Positions 22,576 through 30,662 are shown, counted from the first letter of the stretch. The stretch: DNA of 54,168 nt from Kiritimatiellia bacterium (GCA_017406465.1 JAFQYM010000026.1:1-54168); one strand, 5' to 3'. The notes: generated from the letters alone by a model not told the origin. Numbers and translations are program-made.

Positions 22576-23484
22576 TTATTTAAAAGAGTCCTCGATCGCC
22601 CTGTTGAGTTCAGTTGCGTCTTCCTGCCTGTCCCCGTCTTGGACTGCCCGTTCTGCGGCCTCAATCTCTGCGATTTCCTGACGGTATTTGATTGGGGCCT
22701 GCTTGGCAGGAAGCCCGTTCTTCGTCAATATCTCATTTGTCTTCCTGACGGCTTCAGCCACGACTTTCGCATCTCCGGTTCTCGCCGCGTCGCGCACAAG
22801 TCTGTCGACTTCATTCCGCAGACTCAGTTCATCGGCGCACTGGCGGCGAAGTTCGTCAAGGACGTCGTAGGCCGACCGACCCTCGTTGATCTTGAGCAAA
22901 ATATCTTCCTTCAACCGCTGCACCCGGTTCTTGAGCGCGGCGACATCCTCGTCGTCGCCTTCTTCGGGCTGTGTGATTTCCTTTAGCATCGAGACAATCT
23001 GCTCTTCGGAGTAGCGCATCTTCAGGCTCATGATTGCGCTGGCGCCGTAGCCGCCAGGCCTAAGCGCAACCTGCAATCCTCTCTCGAAGGGCCGCTTGAA
23101 GACCATCTGCACTCGGCTCGTCACAATAGTGCCATCAAGCAGAGTCTCGACGCGGCCTTCATTGGATAGCGCAGTGGTGACATTGCTCACGGGCGGTCGC
23201 GGAATCTTGATTACGGCAGGAAGCGCATTGGATGCCACAGTCGTCTCTGCGGATGACGGCTGCGATGGTCTCTCAATCCGCCGCGTCACGTGCCCAAGTT
23301 TCTTTGAGGCAGGATCTTTCCGGCTGCCGTCGCCCTCATCATCGCCCTTCCGAAACCAATGCAACGTGACGATGCCAACTAAGACGATGAGCAACGTGAC
23401 GCACAGCAGGCGCATCACAGGAAAACGTCTACGGGCCTTCAGCGGCACATTCGCCGTTTTGTTCGTTGGTTGATTCCAGGCCAT
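22576..23484 (-). CDS. Single-pass membrane protein starting MAWNQP (right module gene 3)
   Basis: 302 residues. A short basic N-terminus (MAWNQPTNKTANVPLKARRR) is followed by a membrane helix at about 24-43 (LLCVTLLIVLVGIVTLHWF), a charged linker, and an extracytoplasmic domain with GGYGASAIMSLKMRYSEEQI and then two long helices rich in Glu, Arg and Lys (~165-300). Same plan as the left copy at 16231. It lies 38 bp upstream of gene 4. A 16-bp perfect hairpin separates it from the PEP-CTERM gene, as a terminator does in the left module. Confidence 0.82.
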   Translation of the reverse strand: MAWNQPTNKTANVPLKARRRFPVMRLLCVTLLIVLVGIVTLHWFRKGDDEGDGSRKDPASKKLGHVTRRIERPSQPSSAETTVASNALPAVIKIPRPPVSNVTTALSNEGRVETLLDGTIVTSRVQMVFKRPFERGLQVALRPGGYGASAIMSLKMRYSEEQIVSMLKEITQPEEGDDEDVAALKNRVQRLKEDILLKINEGRSAYDVLDELRRQCADELSLRNEVDRLVRDAARTGDAKVVAEAVRKTNEILTKNGLPAKQAPIKYRQEIAEIEAAERAVQDGDRQEDATELNRAIEDSFK

Positions 23485-23514
23485 GATCTTCGAGAAACGC
23501 CTATTTCGCTTTCA

Positions 23515-23550
23515 AACGGAATTGCCACGGATAACCGTGGCAATTCCGTT
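23515..23550. terminator. Perfect 16-bp stem-loop between right PEP-CTERM gene and gene 3
   Basis: AACGGAATTGCCACGG, 4-nt loop, exact complement, followed on the minus strand by TTTGAAAG. It lies at the same position as the left module's terminator, so it is probably an attenuator that reduces expression past the PEP-CTERM gene. The short T-run makes it a weaker terminator. Confidence 0.7.
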
Positions 23551-23590
23551 GTCAACGAATCAGATGTTCGTCACGACTTATCCAATTTCA

Positions 23591-24175
23591 TTAGGCACGC
23601 TTGCGCTTGAGAACAAGGCCAGCCATGCCGAGGAGGAGCAACATTGCACTCGTCGGCTCCGGCACAGCTGCTGTGGCGTAGGAGAACTTGCTCGAAGCCA
23701 CAGTCATGCTAAGAGTACCTGTTCCTGTATTGACCGTTCCCGTCTTTGCAGCAGTAGTGTATGCGATGTCCTTGCCTTCATCGTCAATAACGACAAAATA
23801 GAACGAACCCGCCGTTGAACTACCATCGCCAAAAGACGCTGGTGTTATATACTGTTGTGCATTAATCTTTTTAGTCGAGGAAACACCGTCATATGCAAAT
23901 GATGCAAGTTCGGAGCTTGCCGTAGTTGCATCAGCGGCAATTTTCACGAGTTGCATTCCCATTGTACTCGTAATCGTCGACTGGTCATACGAAGTCAGTG
24001 CGGCAAGGCTTGTGCCCCAAGAAGACGTATCGCCAGTGTAGTAGCAGAGATACGCAGTGCCCTTGTCAACCTTCGTCGTGTCGAGGGTGCCAGACAGCAA
24101 TCCCCACTTCATATTCGACGCACTTGCGGCAACCGCCGTAAAGGCGACAACTGCAATTACCATCAGTTTCTTCAT
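23591..24175 (-). CDS. PEP-CTERM secreted protein (right module gene 2)
   Basis: 194 residues from ATG 24175; the frame opens earlier at 24298 but the signal peptide MKKLMVIAVVAFTAVAASA starts here, with AAAACTAAAG just before. The mature region is rich in Ser, Thr and Ala, and contains FYFVVIDDEGKDIAYT. The C-terminus is VPEPTS, a hydrophobic stretch and KRKRA, a complete PEP-CTERM sorting tag. The left equivalent is 15578-16156. An exosortase would be needed in trans. It is probably the major exported product of the module. Confidence 0.9.
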   Translation of the reverse strand: MKKLMVIAVVAFTAVAASASNMKWGLLSGTLDTTKVDKGTAYLCYYTGDTSSWGTSLAALTSYDQSTITSTMGMQLVKIAADATTASSELASFAYDGVSSTKKINAQQYITPASFGDGSSTAGSFYFVVIDDEGKDIAYTTAAKTGTVNTGTGTLSMTVASSKFSYATAAVPEPTSAMLLLLGMAGLVLKRKRA

Positions 24176-24207
24176 CTTTAGTTTTCCTTGTTCTTGCCTT
24201 TTTATTG

Positions 24208-24234
24208 CCTCCGCAGTCGGCAACACTGCGGAGG
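24208..24234. other. Stem-loop between right module genes 1 and 2
   Basis: CCTCCGCAGT, 7-nt loop, ACTGCGGAGG: 10-bp perfect stem. On the minus strand it is followed by CAATAAAAAGG rather than a T-run, so it may stabilise the RNA or attenuate rather than terminate. Confidence 0.7.
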
Positions 24235-24279
24235 AGTTTTCATTGCCATGCGACACGTTGCCGCACAGCAGGAAATTGT

Positions 24280-25050
24280 TTACAGCGACACAGTCCAAGT
24301 ACGACCATCGTCGTCACTTGCATTAAACACGCCACCCTGGCCCGCCTTTAAAATAAGTGTACTGCCAGGAATCGTATCATCTTCCAACGCGTCGCCAGTA
24401 ACGCCATCAGTCCACTGCTTCAGCCAACCATTACCAGCACCAAGATAATAGTAGTAGACGCGATCTTCAAGTTCTTCATCAAAGATGTAGAGATTGTCAC
24501 CCTCAATGAAGAATGTAGCAAGATCATCCAGCGTCGTATCGACGGGGAACGGATTGACCAAGTTATACGGTGCGGAATCCGGGAAATTGATGACAACCGA
24601 ACCCGTCACGTCTTCCGTCTGGCCAGAGACCGTAATGGACGACTCTCCGTCTGCAGGAAGCCAATAGAGGGTCTCCCCCTTCACAACTTCAAGGCTGGAA
24701 ATCGTCTCATCTTCCAGTGCATCGCCAGTAACGCCATCAGTCCACTGCTTCAGCCACTTAGGCTGCCCCGCCTCGAAACCAAGGAAGTAGTAATAGACAC
24801 GGTCCTCAAGTTCCTTGTCGAAGAAGTAAATGCCATCGCCCTCTTCGAGATCCTGGCCGAATACATCGCCAGCGAACGTCCACTTGCCAGTCGAATTGAT
24901 TGGCGCAAACTGCGTCGCAACCATTACGAACTGACGTCCAGCCGCAGTATCAGGCGTGAACGTCTGATAGCCGACGATATTCGCAGACTCAACCGCGAAT
25001 GCACCTACAGCGGCTATGGAAGCCACCGCAGCAATCATGAGTTTCTTCAT
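24280..25050 (-). CDS. VGYQ-family secreted repeat protein (right module gene 1)
   Basis: 256 residues. Signal peptide MKKLMIAAVASIAAVGAFA, then ESANIVGYQ, a signature I associate with exported proteins of Kiritimatiellota/Lentisphaerota-type genomes. Two tandem repeats of ~100 residues follow, each with LEDRVYYY and WLKQWTDGVTGDALED. The repeats probably fold as beta domains. First gene of the right module, with a long (~165-nt) leader from the promoter at 25218. Left counterpart is the truncated gene at 14859. Surface exposure is likely, function unknown. Confidence 0.85.
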   Translation of the reverse strand: MKKLMIAAVASIAAVGAFAVESANIVGYQTFTPDTAAGRQFVMVATQFAPINSTGKWTFAGDVFGQDLEEGDGIYFFDKELEDRVYYYFLGFEAGQPKWLKQWTDGVTGDALEDETISSLEVVKGETLYWLPADGESSITVSGQTEDVTGSVVINFPDSAPYNLVNPFPVDTTLDDLATFFIEGDNLYIFDEELEDRVYYYYLGAGNGWLKQWTDGVTGDALEDDTIPGSTLILKAGQGGVFNASDDDGRTWTVSL

Positions 25051-25217
25051 CTTTACCTACTTTCTCGGAACCCAGTCCGATTGAGTTTTTATCTCGCTCG
25101 ACCTTCGCGCCTCCACGTTCAGTTCCCAGACTGACTCGCTTCCGCACTCGCTCTCACGAGGCCCTTGGAAAGACGACCTGCACGCGCAAGTCTACAATCC
25201 TCCCAAATGACACCGCA

Positions 25218-25246
25218 ATTATACCGCAAAGTGGCTTCGCTTTGCA
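25218..25246 (-). promoter_or_regulatory. Promoter of the right module
   Basis: On the minus strand TTGCAA, an 18-nt spacer and TATAAT (hexamer 25223-25218). This is one of the few promoters here with a visible -35 box. The start of gene 1 is about 165 nt downstream, leaving a long leader. Confidence 0.65.
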
Positions 25247-25291
25247 AGGGGACCAAGTTTCCCCCGTATGGGGTAAATCAATGCCGAATTA

Positions 25292-25456
25292 CCAAAAACC
25301 CCTGATTTTATTGGGTCATTTCGATTTCAGCCCCGCAAAACACCCCCTCCAAAAAAATTTTTTTAGCCCCATTTTCACCCCCGCCGTGCGCGGCCTCACG
25401 CACCCCCGCGCGCCCTTCCGCGCCTTTTCGCGTCCTTTCGCGTCCTTTCGCGCCGC
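25292..25456. repeat. Dispersed GC-rich intergenic repeat, copy 1
   Basis: Shares with 29365-29572 a block around GATTTTATTGG and a block CTCACGCACCCCCGCGCG followed by CCCTTCCGCGCC and a decamer-like array (CGCGTCCTTT repeated). No open gene covers it. It fills most of the 560-bp gap 25051-25608; the rest of the gap holds the module leader and no recognisable gene. Confidence 0.75.
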
Positions 25457-25608
25457 CATCCCCACCCCCACGCGCGCGGCTCCGCATTGTCTTGCGCGTA
25501 GCGCCAACATGGCCGTGTAGCCGCCTCCGCCATCCACCTTCGCTAAAACTACGGCGGCCAAGTGGCTGCGGCGGCCAAGGAGGTGGCGTGTGGGAGGTTT
25601 AGAGGGTG

Positions 25609-26412
25609 CTACAACGATTCAAAGAAACGGACAATCCGCTCCGTGGCTTTGACAGGGTCCGTCTGTAGCCAGTTCGCCTTTGCGCTCGCCAGGCGTCGCA
25701 TGAACTGCCGCGAGGTAAACACATCACGCAACACAACCACGATTTCGCCAACATTCGTCGGCGCGACTCGGCGATTGGAGAATATCAGAGAATCAAGGCA
25801 GGCGCGCAACTTCGCCACATCAACGTTGTCGCAGAGGTAGCAGAGATCAAAGACATCCTTGGGGCGGCGCGAGAGCCTGCGATGGCGTAGCAGGCTAAGC
25901 AATTTCTCCGTGAATATCTGTTCGTTGGGGTTGGCGAACAGATCAGCGGATTCCGTGCCGTCCGAAAGCAAGAACGAGTAGTCGATTTGTTCAATATCGC
26001 TGTGGGTATGCACACCGATGTCAAGCTTCATTCGAATCGGGTCGGGGATGCTTCCGTCCGTGACGTCGAGATAGAGGCGCTTCCCTCTGTAGTCCTCATG
26101 CAGAAGCTCCCCTATCGTGCCGAATATCGATATACGAACTTTCGGCAAACAATTTAGCCTCCTTACGAATCGGACAATCGAGAGATCGGATATCGACCTG
26201 TGCACAAAGGCAATATCCATGTCCATCGTGGTACGGCGGATGTCATTTGTGACATGGCTCATCACAACCCCGCCTTTTACGGTGCTTGATTTCTTGAACC
26301 CGCTGACGTCCATTGCGAGAAGAACAGCGTCATGCGCGACCTTCGCCTGTGCAGCGGCTTGTCCATAGCCCCGCGCCACGAGCGATTCTATTTGCTCCGC
26401 AAATGGTTTCAT
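25609..26412 (-). CDS. AbiEii-type nucleotidyltransferase toxin
   Basis: 267 residues. The nucleotidyltransferase core is VKGGVVMSHVTNDIRRTTMDMDIAF: GG, then R-x-T-x-D-x-D, where the acidic pair binds metal. Downstream KLDIGVHTH and FTEKLLSLLRHRRLSRRPKDVFDL are typical of the AbiEii/DUF1814 family. The best-studied members (AbiEii, MenT) transfer nucleotides to tRNA or other targets and cause growth arrest in phage defence. Its ATG overlaps the stop of the preceding AbiEi-like gene by one base (TGATG), the standard antitoxin-toxin order. Frame intact. Confidence 0.9.
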   Translation of the reverse strand: MKPFAEQIESLVARGYGQAAAQAKVAHDAVLLAMDVSGFKKSSTVKGGVVMSHVTNDIRRTTMDMDIAFVHRSISDLSIVRFVRRLNCLPKVRISIFGTIGELLHEDYRGKRLYLDVTDGSIPDPIRMKLDIGVHTHSDIEQIDYSFLLSDGTESADLFANPNEQIFTEKLLSLLRHRRLSRRPKDVFDLCYLCDNVDVAKLRACLDSLIFSNRRVAPTNVGEIVVVLRDVFTSRQFMRRLASAKANWLQTDPVKATERIVRFFESL

Positions 26413-27011
26413 CAGAACACCTCCTCGTAAAGTATGCGCTCAATCATGTCGCGCTTTGGAAATAGCGGCAGGTAGGTGCCTATCTTCTCTTCTGAAAGTG
26501 AGCCGACCTTGGAGCGAAACGAAAGTATGACTTCCTTGTATAGGTCCGACGGCAATTTGCTCTTCATGCGCGCGGTGTCGATGAGAAGTCGCTCAAGATC
26601 GTATGTCCTCACCTTGTCGCCACAGTATTCAATCTCCGTCATCCCTATGGCATGTATGGCAACCGGCACATAATGTTGCCGGATGCGCGAATCGTTGATT
26701 GCCGTCGCATTTGACGGCGTTGCGATGTGATATGCATCTGGGATCACGTCTGTGAGGTCATGGTAGAAGTATGCGCTCTCGAAAGCGAGGATTCCCTTGG
26801 GGTATTTGAACTGGATGGTTCCAAGCTCCGATACCCTGCCGCCGTCAGAATATACGCCGACCTCAATTTTCCGCAGACGCCCATCGGCGATTGCCTTGTC
26901 TATCTGATAAGGCGAACCGAAGCGACTGCGGCAATCTTTGTAACTAAGATACATTTGACCGAACCAAGGTGTTTGTCCGTCTTTTACCTTGAAACGGTTA
27001 AATGATAGCAT
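26412..27011 (-). CDS. AbiEi-like antitoxin / transcriptional regulator
   Basis: 199 residues from ATG 27011 (MLSFNRFKV); the longer frame to 27092 runs into a repeat and is rejected. A winged-helix-like N-terminal region (AIADGRLRKIEVGVYS) is followed by AFESAYFYHDLTDVIPDAYH and ATPSNATAIND, the pattern of AbiEi-type antitoxins that repress their operon. Directly upstream of, and translationally coupled to, the AbiEii nucleotidyltransferase, forming a type IV toxin-antitoxin pair. Confidence 0.85.
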   Translation of the reverse strand: MLSFNRFKVKDGQTPWFGQMYLSYKDCRSRFGSPYQIDKAIADGRLRKIEVGVYSDGGRVSELGTIQFKYPKGILAFESAYFYHDLTDVIPDAYHIATPSNATAINDSRIRQHYVPVAIHAIGMTEIEYCGDKVRTYDLERLLIDTARMKSKLPSDLYKEVILSFRSKVGSLSEEKIGTYLPLFPKRDMIERILYEEVF

Positions 27012-27048
27012 AATCCGCTTCCTGTCGCAAGGGGCAATTGCTGTATCG

Positions 27049-27066
27049 TGGGGTCTGTCCCCAATT
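27049..27066. repeat. GGGGTCTGTCCCC-type small palindrome, copy 1
   Basis: TATCGTGGGGTCTGTCCCCAA lies exactly at the truncated end of the PIN toxin gene. A near copy with one change (GGGGCCTGTCCCC) is at about 29392-29412. Short palindromes of this kind accompany Y1 transposases in other genomes. Confidence 0.6.
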
Positions 27067-27189
27067 CTACACCGGGATAAACCTCTCGTCAAATATTGCG
27101 TTAGCTATGCGAACCGTTGGCGAGTCCTGGTTCTTTGATAAAAACGCCGAAACAAGAACGTTCGTGTCGATGACGGCTTTGACGCTCAT
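27067..27189 (-). pseudogene. Truncated PIN-domain (VapC-like) toxin
   Basis: Only 40 codons: MSVKAVIDTNVLVSAFLS with the first catalytic Asp in VIDTN, then NAIFDERFIPV and a stop. PIN toxins need about 130-140 residues and three or four acidic residues, so this is inactive. The reading ends where the GGGGTCTGTCCCC palindrome begins, which suggests insertion or deletion at that element. Its ATG overlaps the stop of the antitoxin gene (ATGA), the usual operon arrangement. Confidence 0.85.
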
Positions 27190-27545
27190 TTAGCCCTCGT
27201 TATTTCGCGTCCAAGATCCTGCCTTTCACGCCGAATTTTTCGTGCCCGTGCAATTTCTGCGTTGATCTCGTCCAATGTTGGCTCTGGCATGTCTTTGTAC
27301 CGCTCTTGAACCTCCGTCCTCATGTTCTCAAACGCTCGCTTCGCTTCGAGACGAATGTTCGCCTTTTCAGATTCAGGCGACCCTGTGTAATCGTAAATCT
27401 CGAACGGAATCTTGCGACTCCGCAATGCAGCCTTTGCGAATACTACAAAGGCAGTAGACATCGTCATGCCGATGTTCTCACAGAATTGGCTGAAGTCCCG
27501 TTTAAGACCCTCATCCATTCTTATGCTAAATGCTGTTTGCGCCAT
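27186..27545 (-). CDS. RelB/DinJ-type ribbon-helix-helix antitoxin
   Basis: 119 residues. AFSIRMDEGLKRDFSQFCENIGMTMSTAF is the ribbon-helix-helix of RelB/DinJ, followed by a long charged helix (to ~119) that would wrap the toxin. It has a leader with GGAGGA and an extended -10 (TGATACAAT) upstream. Its toxin partner is the truncated PIN gene, so the antitoxin is now effectively orphan. The 235 bp to the right (27546-27780) hold this promoter and nothing else recognisable. Confidence 0.85.
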   Translation of the reverse strand: MAQTAFSIRMDEGLKRDFSQFCENIGMTMSTAFVVFAKAALRSRKIPFEIYDYTGSPESEKANIRLEAKRAFENMRTEVQERYKDMPEPTLDEINAEIARARKIRRERQDLGREITRAK

Positions 27546-27780
27546 CTTACAGTCCTCCTGTCAGTCAAACCGAACACATTGTATCATACTATGCACTCAC
27601 CGTCAATGGGATACGTAATTTCCATTGCAAGTGCCCATGATTCGAAATTTCTCATGCTTTCCGCCCTTCCCCACCCCCGCGCGCTTCAAACAACGATGTG
27701 CAGAAGGCAAGCGGGAGAACATCCGCAAGTTACCTGAAAAGCCGCTTAGCCCGCCCTGAAGCACGGATGATAGCAACTAT

Positions 27781-29013
27781 CTAGTCAAAGGCTTGTCTGC
27801 CAAGGAGAAAGTCAATTACGTTTAACGTTCTTATCCCCGCGTGGTCGGCTACAAATATTTCGTCTAGCGTCATGAGATACTTGGGATGGTTGTCCTGAAT
27901 GCTGGCAAACACCGCCAGTTCCTGCTTGAGCTTTGCTTCATCGGCAACACTCACTGCAACCTGAATGTATCGTATGCGACCATCGCCTTCTTGGATTACG
28001 AAATCCACCTCTTTGTCGTCCACCTTCCCGGTAGAAACCTTGTAGCGACGCCGCTTCAACTCTATGTAGACCACATTTTCCACCAACTGCTGAAGCTCCA
28101 TCGTAGGATTGTGGAGAATGTAGTATTTAAATCCAAAATCGGTCAAGTAGTACTTGTTGATCTGCTTAAGATACTCTCCGCCGCGCACGTCAAAACGGTC
28201 TGATTTATAAAAGAAGAAACAGTCCGTAAGCCGTTCAAGATATGAAACAACCGTGTTATAGGCCGGAGCTGCCGATTTCGAGTAGTTGCTTTCGTCCGCA
28301 AGGCGGTCCGTCAGCCGTTTGGCGCTTGTCAGATTGCCGACGTTGGCCGTCATGTAGCGAATTATCCTCTCGACAAGGAAACGGCCTTTTCTTGAGCGCT
28401 TCAGCACGTCCTTTTCAATGATGGTCTTGAACACGGACTCGATATATTCGCGTTGTGCGCTTGACCCATTTGCGAACTCAAGCGAACCTGGCAGTCCACC
28501 ATATGCGATGTAATCGGCGAAGAGTCGCTTGGCGTTGTCTTCCGTCACTCCCCTACTGGAGGCGTATTCCCTAAAAGAGAGAGGGAGTACGTTGATCTCT
28601 ACGTATCGCCCCGTAAGACGGGAGGCTATTTCCGAGGACAGCAGATCGGCCGTAGAGCCGGTTATGTAGAGATCTATGCCATCCCTGACGTAAAGACTGT
28701 CCACGACCTTCTCGTAGTTCTCCACGTGCTGTATCTCGTCGAGGAATACATATGTCATCCGCCCCGGCGACAGTCTGGATAGAACTTCTGCGTGCAGCGC
28801 GGCGGGATTGGTCAACGATTCAAACTCCAGTTTCTCGAAGTTAATGTTGACAATTCTATCGGCTGGCACGCCCTCATCCATGAGGGATTGTATGTACATT
28901 TCAAGAATGGTGGACTTGCCTGATCTCCTAAGGCCAGTCAGCACCTTGACGAGTTTCTTTTCTCGAAACTCATCCAGCCATTTCTTGTAGTCGTCTCTGC
29001 GTATAAGCGCCAT
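27781..29013 (-). CDS. AAA ATPase with DUF4143 domain
   Basis: 410 residues. Walker A is GLRRSGKST (about 27-35), Walker B is MTYVFLDEIQ (~107-115), and ITGSTADLLSSE is the sensor region. The C-terminal DUF4143 region is nuclease-like, with KEVDFVI and IQVAVSV (Asp-x-x and Q-x-x motif of PD-(D/E)XK-like folds). Such proteins are common, often many per genome, and their role is unclear; nucleic-acid or toxin-antitoxin roles have been proposed. Intact and separately transcribed: TGGTATAAT at 29043 with an AAAGGA ribosome-binding site. A second family member is cut by the right window edge. Confidence 0.9.
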   Translation of the reverse strand: MALIRRDDYKKWLDEFREKKLVKVLTGLRRSGKSTILEMYIQSLMDEGVPADRIVNINFEKLEFESLTNPAALHAEVLSRLSPGRMTYVFLDEIQHVENYEKVVDSLYVRDGIDLYITGSTADLLSSEIASRLTGRYVEINVLPLSFREYASSRGVTEDNAKRLFADYIAYGGLPGSLEFANGSSAQREYIESVFKTIIEKDVLKRSRKGRFLVERIIRYMTANVGNLTSAKRLTDRLADESNYSKSAAPAYNTVVSYLERLTDCFFFYKSDRFDVRGGEYLKQINKYYLTDFGFKYYILHNPTMELQQLVENVVYIELKRRRYKVSTGKVDDKEVDFVIQEGDGRIRYIQVAVSVADEAKLKQELAVFASIQDNHPKYLMTLDEIFVADHAGIRTLNVIDFLLGRQAFD

Positions 29014-29042
29014 ATTTCAATCCTTTTAGGTCGATGGCCTAA

Positions 29043-29051
29043 ATTATACCA
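29043..29051 (-). promoter_or_regulatory. Extended -10 promoter of the DUF4143 ATPase
   Basis: TGGTATAAT on the minus strand, about 30 nt upstream of the start. The leader contains AAAAGGATTG as ribosome-binding site. Confidence 0.65.
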
Positions 29052-29663
29052 TATTTTCCTGCGCGAAATTGAAAACCTTTTAAAAAAACAGGAAATGTTT
29101 TCAGTTGTCAAGGCGCCCGTTCTGACATATTGAGCATCTTTCCCCTGAAAACGAGATAATTCTACTATTTTTCGACATTGCCTGTCAATGCTAACTTCCA
29201 ATTATGTGGAAATCTGACTACCAAAATTGTTGGATTTCTATTTCCAATTCCATCAGAGGGATGGGGATATTCGCTCTAAAAATCATATAAGTCACACCAA
29301 CAGTATACTATTTTCGGTATAGTGTTGGCAATGGCAGATTTGCACCACCGCCCCCACTCCACCTCAAAAACCACGCAAACCCTTGATTTTATTGGCTATC
29401 GTGGGGCCTGTCCCCAAGTTTTTTATTGGCTCAAATTGCAATATGCCCCGAATCTCGCCCCCCGCTACCTCGCCTTCGCCTGCCCAGAAGAAACCCTCCG
29501 CCGCGCACGACCTCACGCACCCCCGCGCGTCTCAGCACGCCCTTCCGCGCCTCTTCGCGCTTTTCCGCGCGAGTAGTATTGGCGCTGCGCGCGACACGAA
29601 AACCGCCCGCAAACCCATAACGATTGCACGTCATTCGCACTTGATTTGCGCACCATAACATGG
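29052..29663. other. Non-coding stretch with dispersed repeat copy 2
   Basis: About 610 bp without a credible gene. It holds an imperfect inverted repeat (CCAACA...TGTTGG, about 29298-29329), dispersed repeat copy 2 at 29365-29572 and the second GGGGCCTGTCCCC palindrome. Frames present here are GC-biased and match no family. Confidence 0.7.
29365..29572. repeat. Dispersed GC-rich intergenic repeat, copy 2
   Basis: Same order of blocks as 25292-25456: AAAAACC, GATTTTATTGG, then CTCACGCACCCCCGCGCG, CCCTTCCGCGCC and TTCGCG-type short repeats, same orientation. About 4 kb of toxin-antitoxin and ATPase genes lie between the two. Confidence 0.75.
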
Positions 29664-29695
29664 TACAATACCCGTGTTTCAATTGGAGAAAGAAC

Positions 29696-29968
29696 ATGAC
29701 TACGACTAATCTGACCATCAGAATCGACTCCGGCATCAAGGCCGAGGCCGAAAAGTTGTTTGAAGACCTAGGGATGTCAATCTCGACGGCGTTCAACATC
29801 TTCCTGCGGCAGGCCGTCAGGATGCAGTCAATACCCTTCACCATCTCCCGTGGAATCACCAACCGTGCTACCATCGCGGCGATGCGGGAAGCCGAGAGAA
29901 TCGCGGATGATCCCTCCGTGCCGTCCTTCTCCTCACGCGAAGACCTCGTCAGGAGCCTTGAGTCGTGA
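29696..29968 (+). CDS. DinJ/RelB antitoxin
   Basis: 90 residues from ATG 29696 (ribosome-binding site GGAGAAAG; extended -10 TGGTACAAT at 29664-29669). NLTIRIDSGIKAEAEKLFED and MSISTAFNIFLRQAVR form the ribbon-helix-helix, followed by a C-terminal SSREDLVRSL tail. Start of a dinJ-yafQ operon; its TGA overlaps the ATG of the toxin by one base. Confidence 0.92.
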   Translation: MTTTNLTIRIDSGIKAEAEKLFEDLGMSISTAFNIFLRQAVRMQSIPFTISRGITNRATIAAMREAERIADDPSVPSFSSREDLVRSLES

Positions 29969-30111
29969 TGTACGACGTCAAGTACACTTCACGCTTCAAG
30001 AAGGATTACAAACGCCTCAAGAAGCGTGGCTGGGTTCTCATATACTTCAAATCCGAGTCGACGTTGGTCCTTTCCATGACCCGCACCGGAACCCACAGCG
30101 ATGTGTTCTGA
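29968..30111 (+). pseudogene. YafQ-type toxin with internal deletion
   Basis: 47 codons in one frame: MYDVKYTSRFKKDYKRLKKRGW (YafQ N-terminus) is joined directly to VLIYFKSESTLVLSMTRTGTHSDVF (YafQ C-terminus). Normal YafQ is about 90 residues; the missing middle carries the helix and most of the catalytic histidines. The deletion keeps frame, so a short product may be made, but mRNA cleavage is unlikely. The antitoxin is intact. Confidence 0.85.
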
Positions 30112-30505
30112 CGCGCCTGGGGAATTAGCGTCAATTAGCGTCGCCGCTGCTCTTTTCGTGTCTTTTCGTGTCTCGCGTAGGCGGGCTTTCGTGTCCGGCG
30201 CGAGAGGCGGCGACAAAAGTCGCGATGCGCTGCGGCGCACGGGGCGAGACGCAGTCTCAAGCCCCAGGGCGACGCCGCGCATCAAGGTTGCGTAGCAACA
30301 CGCCTCGACGCGGCCGGCGTTCGTGGCCGCGCGTAGCGCCCTACCTTATTCACCGCCAGTAACGCCCCGATGGCGGCGGTTGCGGCATCCGCCGGAACTT
30401 TCTGACAAAAGATTTCGAGACGGCTCTTCGGCAGAGGCAAACTCACGTTTTGGTATAATAGTAGAGAGATTTGAACATCAGAAAGGAACAGCTGTAAGGC
30501 AAACC
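30112..30505. other. Non-coding GC-rich stretch
   Basis: No credible gene in about 390 bp. It contains a decamer-type repeat (TTTTCGTGTC twice, about 30150) resembling the arrays at 25420 and 29560, and the promoter TGGTATAAT (30451-30459) of the next small gene. Confidence 0.65.
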
Positions 30506-30661
30506 ATGAAGAACCTCCGCGAGACGTTCCGCGACATGACGCCCGACGGCGAGGAGGTTGTGGAGTCCGGATGGTTCGACCGCGAGCGCCTGCCGGAGAT
30601 ACCGCGCCACGGGTCGATTGCTCGGGCCATGCTTGATGCCTGGGCGAAAGGAGAATGTTAA
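30506..30661 (+). CDS. Small hypothetical protein (51 residues)
   Basis: MKNLRETFRDMTPDGEEVVESGWFDRERLPEIP..., acidic N-terminal half and a C-terminal IARAMLDAWAKGEC. Support comes from an extended -10 (TGGTATAAT, 30451-30459), a GTAAGG site near the start, and co-direction with the next small gene 1 bp downstream. No family recognised. Confidence 0.5.
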   Translation: MKNLRETFRDMTPDGEEVVESGWFDRERLPEIPRHGSIARAMLDAWAKGEC

Positions 30662-30662
30662 C

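Noticed and set aside
14859..25050. An exosortase or complete type II secretion system in the module
   Set aside because: No multi-pass exosortase, GspE-type ATPase, secretin or pseudopilin is present in the window; only the PEP-CTERM substrates and a GspF-N-like domain are.
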